From an uncultured Lachnospiraceae bacterium (lineage in GTDB: Bacteria > Bacillota > Clostridia > Lachnospirales > Lachnospiraceae): a stretch of DNA of 14,017 nucleotides. The notes under the pieces are model-generated. The model worked only from the letters and a program-made list of their open reading frames with translations, was not told the DNA's origin and made no database searches. Location: NCBI GenBank assembly GCA_910588845.1, contig CAJURU010000049.1, forward strand, positions 1 through 14,017, in the 5' to 3' direction. The position numbers and the translations under genes were made by a program. Shown piece by piece: positions 1-7,300 of this stretch. The first letter of the stretch is position 1. Every line of letters begins with the position of its first letter.

Positions 1-3
1 AAC

Positions 4-22
4 CATGCGGCTTTCAGTCGCA
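4..22. other. Small hairpin downstream of the ahp pair
   Basis: Two 8-base arms (4-11 and 15-22) pair around a 3-base loop, with one G-T wobble on the plus strand that becomes an A-C mismatch on the minus strand. It lies just past the stop codon of the thioredoxin-like gene, but no T-tract follows before the window edge, so I do not call it a terminator. No gene is otherwise supportable in 1-44; a minus-strand ATG there has no Shine-Dalgarno sequence. Confidence 0.2.
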
Positions 23-44
23 TTCACAAGTGTTTGGTGAATAA

Positions 45-704
45 TTAAGGTTTAAGGATGTCATACATCTGCTCTATTGTCTTAACCCCCAGAAGTACTT
101 CATCCTCATTGATGACAGTCATGGGAATGCGCTCAATTTTATATTGCTCTGCCAGATGAGGGTACAATCTGGCGTCAATCATCCGCGCCTCTACCATCTC
201 CGAAACAGCCGCCATCTGCTGGCAGGCAATCACTTGTTTTGCACAGTGGTGGCAGGACAGAGAGACAAAAATCTTCATCTCGCTCTTACGTGCCAGTTTG
301 CGAAGCTTTTTCTCTACGCGCTTGTCCATCTCCTGCCCCGGACCCGCCACGTTATAGAGCGCAAGCACAAGGGAATTCATCTCCTTGCCTCCGGTAACGC
401 CATGGAATGCAATACCCGTATACTTTCCCTGTCGGTATATTGCAGTCGCCGGCAACAGAGAGACGTCAAGTTCCGGCAGCGCTTCCTCTGCCTCCTGCGG
501 CTCATAAAACTGACAAGTCAGCTTATCCGACAGCCCGGTGAGATGACGCGCCAGCTCCGCCATTTCCACCGACGCCTTATCCGACAAATCCACAACGCAT
601 ACCAGATGCGCTTCCCCGGTGAGCTTTCCCAGCACACCGCAGAGCTGTTCCTCCAACTCTGCGGTAATCAGACTACTCTTAGCAGAAATTTTTTCACTAT
701 CCAT
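45..704 (-). CDS. AhpF N-terminal-domain-like disulfide reductase (thioredoxin fold)
   Basis: This 219-residue protein matches the N-terminal domain of AhpF, which relays electrons from the flavoprotein part to AhpC. It has two thioredoxin-like folds. The first (about 15-120) has no CxxC; the second (about 143-219) carries the redox motif SLSCHHC with cysteines 151 and 154, and a cis-proline segment RIPM near 194. The SLVLALYNVAG stretch (111-121) corresponds to the end of the first fold in AhpF. The FAD/NADH domains of full-length AhpF are absent, so I infer that a separate thioredoxin reductase reduces it. The start is set by AGGAGGA at 711-717, six bases before the ATG; a longer in-frame reading upstream would run into ahpC. 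It follows ahpC by 11 bases, and the ahpC stop lies inside its SD, implying coupled translation. The partner role is inferred from homology and context. Confidence 0.85.
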   Translation of the reverse strand: MDSEKISAKSSLITAELEEQLCGVLGKLTGEAHLVCVVDLSDKASVEMAELARHLTGLSDKLTCQFYEPQEAEEALPELDVSLLPATAIYRQGKYTGIAFHGVTGGKEMNSLVLALYNVAGPGQEMDKRVEKKLRKLARKSEMKIFVSLSCHHCAKQVIACQQMAAVSEMVEARMIDARLYPHLAEQYKIERIPMTVINEDEVLLGVKTIEQMYDILKP

Positions 705-715
705 ACGCGTTCCTC

Positions 716-1282
716 CTACAGCATACCTACCAAATCCAGGCTGGGACTTAACGTCTCCTCCCCGGGCTGCCACTTCGCCGGGCAAACCTGGTCTCCATGC
801 TCCTCTACAAACTTCGCCGCCTGTACCTTGCGCAAAAGCTCCTTGGCATTCCTGCCAATACCCATATCATGGATTTCGTACGCCTTAACTCTTCCCTCGG
901 GATTGAGAATAAACGTCCCTCTGAGCGCCTGTCCCTCTTCTTCCACGAGCACGCCAAACTGCCGTGCCAGCACGCCCGCAGGATCGGCAAGCATCACATA
1001 CTGAATCTTACGGATCGTCTCGGAAGCGTCCGCCCATGCCTTGTGCACGAAATGAGTATCCTCTGAGACTGAATAAATCTCACAGCCCTCATTTTGAAAC
1101 TCCTCATAATGGTCGGCGAGATCGCCAAGCTCTGTCGGGCACACAAACGTAAAATCCGCCGGATAGAAAAACAGTACCGACCAGTGTCCTTTCAAATCCT
1201 CCTGGCTCACTTCCGCAAATTCGCCATTTACAAACGCTGATACCCGAAATGGTTCCACCTCTTTGTTAATCATATTTCCCAT
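716..1282 (-). CDS. ahpC: Alkyl hydroperoxide reductase subunit C (2-Cys peroxiredoxin)
   Basis: This 188-residue typical 2-Cys peroxiredoxin reduces hydrogen peroxide and organic hydroperoxides in the cytoplasm. The peroxidatic cysteine is Cys48 in DFTFVCPTE. The active-site arginine is Arg121 in RGTFILNP, and the resolving cysteine is Cys167 in the C-terminal HGDQVCPAKW segment, followed by the usual C-terminal tail. Length and motif order match bacterial AhpC throughout. The first ATG is chosen because AGGAAGGAG sits about seven bases upstream; a second ATG three codons later is less well placed. It is the first gene of a two-gene unit with the AhpF-N-like protein, its likely reductant. 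A strong promoter lies 30-60 bases upstream, divergent from that of a small repeat peptide. Confidence 0.95.
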   Translation of the reverse strand: MGNMINKEVEPFRVSAFVNGEFAEVSQEDLKGHWSVLFFYPADFTFVCPTELGDLADHYEEFQNEGCEIYSVSEDTHFVHKAWADASETIRKIQYVMLADPAGVLARQFGVLVEEEGQALRGTFILNPEGRVKAYEIHDMGIGRNAKELLRKVQAAKFVEEHGDQVCPAKWQPGEETLSPSLDLVGML

Positions 1283-1314
1283 AGTAATACTCCTTCCTGT
1301 CTGTAGTATCTAAC

Positions 1315-1343
1315 ATTATAAGTATAAAATAACAAAAAGGCAA
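1315..1343 (-). promoter_or_regulatory. Sigma-A-type promoter of ahpC
   Basis: On the minus strand, TTGCCT (1338-1343) and a perfect TATAAT (1315-1320) are separated by exactly 17 bases, giving a start a few bases further on and a short leader before the ahpC SD. A 15-base window over the spacer and -10 matches a PerR box (TTATAATnATTATAA) at about 10 of 14 defined positions, with only the first half-site good. Peroxide control is therefore possible but weakly supported. Confidence 0.7.
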
Positions 1344-1354
1344 ATTTTTTCTAC

Positions 1355-1383
1355 TTGCAATACGGAAAAAATATCGTTATAAT
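1355..1383 (+). promoter_or_regulatory. Sigma-A-type promoter of the repeat peptide
   Basis: TTGCAA (1355-1360) and TATAAT (1378-1383) are separated by 17 bases, predicting a leader of about 45 bases before the ATG at 1436. Its -35 lies only 11 bases from the -35 of the divergent ahpC promoter, so one bound regulator could affect both. A second TATAAT at 1412-1417 lacks a good -35 and sits too close to the SD to be the main start. Confidence 0.65.
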
Positions 1384-1435
1384 ACATTCACGTAACTCGT
1401 AAACAATATGATATAATGATTTAGGAGGTTTTTCT

Positions 1436-1630
1436 ATGGAGAAGGAAAAGAACTTAGGCATTACAAACTTGAATGGGATGTCCGCAGACGACGATACAAC
1501 CTGCGGCCTCAACGACATGAACTGTTTGGAGACGAAAGACGCTGCCAGCAGTATCACCGATATGAACAGCGCAAGTTCCGATGAAGACACTACTTGCAGC
1601 TTCACGGATATGAACTGCACCGGGGAATAA
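1436..1630 (+). CDS. 64-residue repeat peptide with Cys-x3-Asp motifs, possible RiPP precursor
   Basis: I do not recognise this family. The start is firm: AGGAGG at 1423-1428, seven bases before the ATG, downstream of a good promoter. The peptide has four copies of an 8-residue unit at 7-14 (LGITNLNG), 23-30 (CGLNDMNC), 38-45 (SSITDMNS) and 54-61 (CSFTDMNC), spaced 15-16 residues. Acidic/Thr segments such as DDDTT and DEDTT precede units two and four. Cysteines occur only at unit edges (23, 30, 54, 61), and the middle copy has Ser at both places. Cys-x3-Asp occurs twice, and the middle copy has Ser-x3-Asp. That motif is known from freyrasin-type ranthipeptides, but no radical SAM or other modifying enzyme is in the window. 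There is no signal peptide or membrane segment. The peptide is very acidic. A metal-binding or redox peptide is an alternative. Confidence 0.75.
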   Translation: MEKEKNLGITNLNGMSADDDTTCGLNDMNCLETKDAASSITDMNSASSDEDTTCSFTDMNCTGE

Positions 1631-1720
1631 TGCACTGCGTAGTGTAAATGGGTTTGTGTTTTGAAAATCAACGGCTCCTTTTCGATGAGGCGCCGCATTC
1701 ATATAAACTACAAGACACAG

Positions 1721-1770
1721 ATTCGTTCAAAAGGTCTTGCCGCTTATGCGGCAAGACCTTTTGAGCGAGT
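1721..1770. terminator. Long perfect hairpin, probable bidirectional terminator
   Basis: Arms 1721-1743 and 1748-1770 pair over 23 positions around a 4-base loop (TTAT); 17 inner pairs (1727-1743 with 1748-1764) are perfect Watson-Crick, the outer part includes two G-T wobbles. The stem has the A-tract/T-tract form (AAAAGG to CCTTTT) of terminators that work in both directions. It lies between the repeat peptide (plus) and the 62-residue gene (minus), so it can end both convergent transcripts. The 90 bases between the peptide stop and the hairpin hold no supportable gene. Confidence 0.8.
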
Positions 1771-1795
1771 AACGATATTCGTTGTTTATACAATT

Positions 1796-1984
1796 TTATT
1801 CCTTAATTCTATCAATCTGTTCGAGATTAACACCTAATGACGATAATGTGACTTTTAATTCAATATATCGTTTGTGCATTGAATTATATGTTTCTGGATT
1901 TGTTTCTTTAACTGAAATCATCCAATCCTGTAATCTTGAAAACTCTGTAATAGAATCTCTGATAATGTCTGCTGCACTCGGCAT
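1796..1984 (-). CDS. Small hypothetical protein, 62 residues
   Basis: I do not recognise a named family. The protein is soluble and mostly helical in appearance: an amphipathic, acidic N-terminal half (MPSAADIIRDSITEF), a Trp in LQDWM near residue 21, a TYNSMHKRYIELKV segment and an Asp/Glu/Lys-rich C-terminus ending IDRIKE. There is no signal peptide, cysteine or membrane segment. The start is supported by AGGTGA about four bases before the ATG and by a near-consensus promoter 40-70 bases upstream (2026-2054), so it is a single-gene unit ending at the bidirectional hairpin. A similar-length open frame on the opposite strand is a shadow without SD. Function unknown. Confidence 0.7.
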   Translation of the reverse strand: MPSAADIIRDSITEFSRLQDWMISVKETNPETYNSMHKRYIELKVTLSSLGVNLEQIDRIKE

Positions 1985-2025
1985 ATAATCACCTGCTTTC
2001 TATCGTCCGTTTATATGATAATTTT

Positions 2026-2054
2026 ATTATACCAATAAGCTGTTTTGGTGTAAA
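2026..2054 (-). promoter_or_regulatory. Promoter of the 62-residue gene
   Basis: On the minus strand TTTACA (2049-2054) and a perfect TATAAT (2026-2031) are separated by exactly 17 bases. The predicted leader is about 35 bases. Together with the SD before 1984 this makes the small gene a separately transcribed unit rather than the tail of the upstream operon. I see no obvious terminator hairpin between the stop at 2079 and this promoter. Confidence 0.7.
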
Positions 2055-2078
2055 GCCTTCATGGAGTTTGAGTTTTCT

Positions 2079-2339
2079 TTACTCTTCTATCACATGAATT
2101 TCCAGAAAATCAAAGTCTATCTGCTCTACGAAATTATCCTGATAAAACCGTGCCTTATCGTGGCGTTTAAATTCTGCAATTGTGGCGTCCAGCCAGATCG
2201 GCTTACTCAAATCAAACTCATAGCAAACCTGTTCCAGCGCTGCAAACACCTTGTGCGTGCGGGTGTCCTCGCTGTCATCCGTGATAACCATATCGCGCTG
2301 GAGATGATTATCCTGAAATATCTTAAACCAAATACGCAT
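2079..2339 (-). CDS. Conserved-looking hypothetical protein, 86 residues
   Basis: I recognise no named domain. The protein begins MRIWFKIFQDNHL, a beta-strand-like start, followed by an acidic turn (ITDDSEDTRTHKVF), a helix around ALEQVCYEFDLS, a KPIWLD strand, the segment IAEFKRHDKARFYQ and a hydrophobic/acidic strand ending LEIHVIEE. The alternation suggests a small alpha/beta cytoplasmic fold with one cysteine and no signal peptide. The ATG at 2339 is preferred: AAAGGA lies about six bases upstream, whereas a longer reading would need a TTG at 2354 with no SD. It starts 87 bases after the RNA methyltransferase gene, same strand, with no visible promoter or terminator between, so it is probably the last gene of the dnaE operon. 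Function unknown. Confidence 0.7.
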   Translation of the reverse strand: MRIWFKIFQDNHLQRDMVITDDSEDTRTHKVFAALEQVCYEFDLSKPIWLDATIAEFKRHDKARFYQDNFVEQIDFDFLEIHVIEE

Positions 2340-2426
2340 AATTATCCTTTCCAAGCTGCTCTCGCCGGCGACTGGCTTTATACATTAGACAAACGCTGCC
2401 GCACCGGCCAACCGTTCTCCACCAAC

Positions 2427-3269
2427 TTACCTGCGCTGGCGGCTGGCCTCATACATCAACAAAGCGGAAGCCACCGCTGCATTTAAAGATTCTACTTTCC
2501 CCTGCATAGGAATTCTGATACGGATGTCCGCAAGGGCCGCCGTTTCCGCCCGCAGGCCATTTGCCTCGTTACCAATCATGAAACCGCAGGGCAAGGTATA
2601 ATCAGGTTTATCGTACAACTGCGCTCCATCCAGACATGCGGCATACAAGAGAACACCGCTCTCTTTGAGAACGCCGATTGTCTCCGAAAGGTTGTCCGCA
2701 ACATAAAAAGGCACGCGGAACAAAGACCCCATCGTGGAACGGATCGTCTTGGGATTAAAAATATCCACCGTCGTCCCATCCATGATGACGCCGGTAACGC
2801 CCGCCCCCTCCCCGGCGCGCATCATTGTGCCAAGATTCCCAGGGTCTTGAATATTCTCTAAAATCAGCAGATGGGGCGCATTTTGCCCGGCTTCTTGTCC
2901 ATAGGAATCTGCTTTCCCTGGAAACGAACCTGTCCGGCAACGCCCGCTGTCCTCTCCCAGCAAATCCTCCAACCTATATTGCGGCATCCGCACAAGGCAG
3001 AGGATACCCTGGGGCGTCATGGTATCGCTGATTTTGCTGAATACGCCATCCGATACAATCTCGTAAGCAAAACCCTGCAACCGTTCCTGATTACAGTGGT
3101 CCGCAAGAAAACTCTCTGATACATACATTTCCTGTATCTGTTCTCTGGGAGCTTCGAGGCACATTTTTATTCCCTCCACCACAAAAACCCGCTCTTGGCG
3201 GCGGGTCCTTGCTTTTTTATTTAACTGTATGATATATTTCATCCTGGTATTGGAGGAACTTGTAATCAT
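2427..3269 (-). CDS. SpoU/TrmH-family RNA 2'-O-methyltransferase
   Basis: This 280-residue SPOUT-class enzyme transfers a methyl group from S-adenosylmethionine to a ribose 2'-OH in RNA; RlmB/TsnR-like members modify 23S rRNA, but the target cannot be read from sequence. An N-terminal substrate-binding domain (about 1-100, with RQERVFVVEGIKM near 25-36) precedes the knotted catalytic domain (about 132-280). The three family motifs are present: LENIQDPGNLGTMMRAG (137-153), IGNEANGL (232-239) and IPMQGKVESLNAAVASALL (253-271). The linker between domains (about 104-131) is longer and more polar than I expect. The ATG has AAGGAG ten bases upstream, and the stop of pfkA lies inside that SD, so translation is probably coupled. 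An SpoU methyltransferase after dnaE-pfkA fits Clostridia operon structure. Confidence 0.9.
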   Translation of the reverse strand: MITSSSNTRMKYIIQLNKKARTRRQERVFVVEGIKMCLEAPREQIQEMYVSESFLADHCNQERLQGFAYEIVSDGVFSKISDTMTPQGILCLVRMPQYRLEDLLGEDSGRCRTGSFPGKADSYGQEAGQNAPHLLILENIQDPGNLGTMMRAGEGAGVTGVIMDGTTVDIFNPKTIRSTMGSLFRVPFYVADNLSETIGVLKESGVLLYAACLDGAQLYDKPDYTLPCGFMIGNEANGLRAETAALADIRIRIPMQGKVESLNAAVASALLMYEASRQRR

Positions 3270-3283
3270 CTGTCTGCGTCTCC

Positions 3284-4258
3284 TTACTTGCTGAGGCTCT
3301 CACAGATATTAAACTGATACTCCGAAATTGCCTTCTCCATGGAAAGCGCCTCGTCAATATCAAAATCAACAAACTCTCCATGACGGTAACCAACTACGCG
3401 ATTCGACTTACCATCGCACAGTAAATCCGCAGCAAAGGCCCCCATTGTGGACGCATAGACGCGGTCCTTACAGGTGGGGCTTCCTCCACGCTGCATATGT
3501 CCTAAGATCGTAGCGCGCGTCTCTACGCCGGTAGCCGCCTCAATACGTTTTGCCATACTTGTAGAATGGCCAATGCCCTCCGCATTGATGATGATATGAT
3601 GTTTCTTGCCACGCTTACGGTTATTGATAATGTTATTCACAAGTTTCTGTTCGTCATAGTCATATTTCTCCGGCAGCAGGATATCCTCCGCACCATTGGC
3701 GATACCGCACCACAGTGCGATAAACCCCGCGCCCCTTCCCATAACCTCAATAATAGAACATCTCTCATGGGAAGTGGAGGTATCACGCACCTTGTCAATG
3801 GCATCCATGGCTGTATTGACCGCCGTGTCAAATCCAATGGTATACTCCGTACAAGCAATATCCAAGTCAATTGTTCCGGGAATACCAATCGTATTGATTC
3901 CCAGAGACGCCAGCTTCTGCGCTCCTTTAAAGGAACCGTCGCCGCCAATAACTACAACACCGTCAATGCCATGTTTGCGGCAAATCTCCGCTCCCTGCTG
4001 CTGCCCTTCCGGCGTCGTAAATTCTTTGCACCTGGCGGTTGCTAAAATTGTACCGCCCCGCTGAATAATATCTGATACGCTTCTTGCTTCCAGATCTATA
4101 ATCTCTTCCTGCAACAGTCCAGCATAGCCTCTTTTAATTCCCTTTACCTTCTTGCCGCGTGAAAGCGCCTGCCGCACGACTGCGCGGATTGCAGCATTCA
4201 TTCCCGGCGCGTCTCCGCCGCTGGTTAATACTGCAATTGTCTCTATCTCTTTTGCCAT
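3284..4258 (-). CDS. pfkA: ATP-dependent 6-phosphofructokinase
   Basis: This 324-residue enzyme phosphorylates fructose 6-phosphate to fructose 1,6-bisphosphate, the committed step of glycolysis, in the cytoplasm. The N-terminal nucleotide loop is LTSGGDAPGMNA (11-22). GGDGS (105-109), with Gly rather than the Asp of pyrophosphate enzymes, points to ATP use. The catalytic segment is GTIDLDI (128-134), with the base Asp131. Arg166 and Arg175 (SHERCS, EVMGRG) and HMQRGGSP (254-261) match the fructose 6-phosphate site. In the textbook bacterial motif the residue after the catalytic Asp is Asn (GTIDNDI); here it is Leu132. The start has AGGAGGA seven bases upstream. It lies 54 bases after dnaE with no terminator between and overlaps the SD of the next gene. 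Length and all motifs fit PfkA. Confidence 0.95.
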   Translation of the reverse strand: MAKEIETIAVLTSGGDAPGMNAAIRAVVRQALSRGKKVKGIKRGYAGLLQEEIIDLEARSVSDIIQRGGTILATARCKEFTTPEGQQQGAEICRKHGIDGVVVIGGDGSFKGAQKLASLGINTIGIPGTIDLDIACTEYTIGFDTAVNTAMDAIDKVRDTSTSHERCSIIEVMGRGAGFIALWCGIANGAEDILLPEKYDYDEQKLVNNIINNRKRGKKHHIIINAEGIGHSTSMAKRIEAATGVETRATILGHMQRGGSPTCKDRVYASTMGAFAADLLCDGKSNRVVGYRHGEFVDFDIDEALSMEKAISEYQFNICESLSK

Positions 4259-4312
4259 AACAAATTCCTCCTGTATCTATGATAAATTCCATTACATCCA
4301 ATTTATTCTATT

Positions 4313-7300
4313 TTAATCTCTTTTGGCAAGATTTTCAATATTCTTTTCTACAACTTTTACATTATTTTCGCCCAGAAACTTAGTTAATCTGTTAATTGTC
4401 TCCGGCACAGCCGCAATACTTCTGCCGGGCGGAAGCCGTTTCATCTGTTTCTCGCCGGAAATGTAGATGACTACGTTATCATTACCATCGCTGCCACTTA
4501 GAATATCAAACAGCTCCTTTTCCCGCTCTTCATACTCCTGTCTGGTAGCAAATTGCAGCCACGCCTCTTTCTTGGTATCATCAAAAGAGTACATGCGCTC
4601 GCAGATTAGCTTGGCATTCTTCTCCTCCTCGGTAGCTGCGCGCCCGCGCACAAATACTTTCTCGTCTATATTCAGCATACGGTTGTTGGCCTCATAGCTC
4701 TTGGGGAAAATGATAATTTCCAACGTCCCCACCAGATCTTCTAACGTGATAAATGCCATCGTCTGGTTATTCTTGGTATATTTGACAGTCTTGTCCACAA
4801 TCATCCCGCCTACCATGGCGATCTCGCCGTCTGCAACGCGCGTCTGCCCGCTCTCCTCTTCCAGCATGAAATCCGTGGTGACCCTGGTAATATTCTTACG
4901 CCATTTCTCCTCATATTCCTCCAGGGGGTGGCCGCTGATATAGACGCCGAGCACTTCTTTCTCAAATCCCAGATACATTTCTTTGGCATACTCGCCCACG
5001 TCCGGCAGCTTCACCTCAAAATCCGCCTTGGCCTCCTCGCCTGCCAGATCAAACAATGTCATCTGTCCCGCCATAGTATTCTTCTTATCCTGGGCTATAC
5101 CGTCCATGATTCCCGCATACGCCATCATACACTGTTTTCTGGTCGCCCCCATATTATCTAACGCTCCCGCTTTGATAAGGTTTTCTACCATCCGCCGGTT
5201 TATTTCACTGTCTGCCATCCGGGTCAGGAAATCGGGGAGGCTTTTAAACCTTCCACGCTCTTGCCGCTCCTCGCAGAGCTTTTCAATAAACAAAGGACTG
5301 ACGCTCTTGATGGCGGACATGCCATAGCGAATTTCATTTCCCGATGCGGAAAATTCACCGCCGCCCTCGTTGATACTGGGCGGCAGCACTTGAATGCCCA
5401 TCTGACGACAGGTGAAAATGTATTCCGAAAGCTTGGCATTGTGGTTCATAACGGAGTTCATGAGCGCAGCCATGTACTCCACTGAGTAATAGTATTTCAA
5501 ATATGCGGTCTGGTATGCAACCACCGCATAAGCGGCAGCATGGGATTTATTAAATGCATATTTAGCAAAATCTGTCATCTCGTCAAAAATCTTATTGGCC
5601 GTCTGTTCGCTGATGCCGTTGCTGATGCAGCCGGGAACTCCCTTTTCCTGGTTCCCATAAACGAAATTCTTACGCTCCTGTTCCATGACGGAAGTTTTTT
5701 TCTTGGACATGGCACGACGCACAAGGTCGCTTCGGCCAAGCGTATAGCCGGCAAGATCACGGACAATCTGCATCACCTGTTCCTGATAGACGATACAACC
5801 GTAAGTCGGCTCCAAAATCGGCTCTAACTGCGGACAATCATAAGTAATTGAATCAGGATTATTCTTGCCTTTAATATAGGCCGGGATAAATTCCATAGGA
5901 CCCGGACGGTATAGAGATATACCCGCAATAATGTCCTCTAAACTCTGTGGTTTTAGCTCCTTCATGAAATTCTTCATGCCCGCGCTCTCCAACTGAAAAA
6001 CGCCGTCCGTCCTGCCGGTGCCCAGAGAATCTAAGACTGCTTTATCGTCATAGTCCACCTTATCAATATCGAAAAGCTCCTCTTGTGACATCCCGGGATT
6101 AGCCGCTTTCTGCCCTTCGTGAATAAGATTCACAGTATGTTGGATAACCGTCAGGTTCCGAAGCCCCAGGAAATCCATTTTCAGCAGTCCCAGCTCTTCT
6201 AATGTCGTCATCGTAAACTGAGTGGTGATGGCGCCGTCGCTTCCCCTGGAAAGCGGCACAAATTCATCGACCGGCTTAGAGCTGATGACCACTCCCGCCG
6301 CATGCATAGACGTATGCCGCGGCAGTCCTTCCAGACGCCTGGACATGTCAATCAATTTCTTAATACTCTCATCGCTCTCATAGAGACTTCTCAACTCAGG
6401 ATTCATTTTCAGAGCCTTATCAATCGTGATTCCGAGTTCTGTGGGAATCTGTTTGGCAATACTGTCCACAAAAGCGTAAGGCAGATCCATAACCCGGCCC
6501 ACATCCCGGATTACGCCCCTGGCCGCCATCGTACCGAATGTGACAATCTGCACCACACGGTCCTTGCCGTACTTTTCGCTGACGTAATCAATAACCTCCT
6601 GCCGCCTGTCCACACAGAAATCAATATCAATATCCGGCATCGTCACACGCTCCGGGTTCAGGAAACGCTCAAAAATCAAGCTGTAGCGAATGGGGTCGAT
6701 ATTCGTGATTTCAAGCGTGTAGGACACCAGGCTTCCCGCCGCGCTCCCGCGCCCCGGTCCTACAGCTATGCCGTTCTCCCGGGCAAAACGGATAAAATCC
6801 CACACAATCAGGAAATAATCGACATATCCCATCTGCTGAATAATGTCAAGCTCATACTGGAGCTGACGTTTCAATTCGGCGAATTCCAGAGACGTTTCCC
6901 TGCCTGGAATTTTTACAATGCCGTCGTGCGCAGGATAACGGTTCTTCAGGCCCGCATGACAAAGCTTATTCAGGTATTCCCAGGACGTATACCCCTTTGG
7001 CACGTCAAACTTCGGTAATTTGGTCACGCCAAACTCAATCTCCACATTGCAGCGTTCGGCAATCCTGGCAGTATTATCCAAAGCCTCCTGCGCATAGGGA
7101 AACAGCGCGCGCATCTCGTCTTCCGACTTAACGTAATACTGCCCTCCCTCATAACGCATACGGTTCTCATCCGCCAGCTTTTTCCCTGTCTGGATGCAAA
7201 GCAGAATATCGTGAGAATCCACATCGGTCTCATACGTATAATGAACGTCATTGGTAGCGACCAGCGCTATCCCCGTCTCCCGGCTCAATCGAAGAAGCTG

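Noticed and set aside
144..1004. Long plus-strand open frame (286 codons) across the ahp genes
   Set aside because: It is antisense to ahpC and the AhpF-N-like gene, both of which have clear motifs and SD sites. Its product is Arg/His/Leu-rich with no recognisable domain and no SD.
1454..1702. Minus-strand frame antisense to the repeat peptide
   Set aside because: No SD or promoter; its repetitive look merely mirrors the repeats of the real gene.
1648..1764. 38-residue plus-strand ORF ending in a CxxC-like CRLCGKTF
   Set aside because: There is no Shine-Dalgarno before its ATG, and the Cys motif is simply the translation of the terminator hairpin.
2061..2486. Plus-strand open frame over the 86-residue gene
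   Set aside because: It overlaps the 3' end of the methyltransferase gene and the 86-residue gene, both better supported, and has no SD.
6302..7018. 238-codon plus-strand frame inside dnaE
   Set aside because: Antisense to the polymerase active-site region; composition (His/Arg/Asn-rich) is that of a shadow frame.
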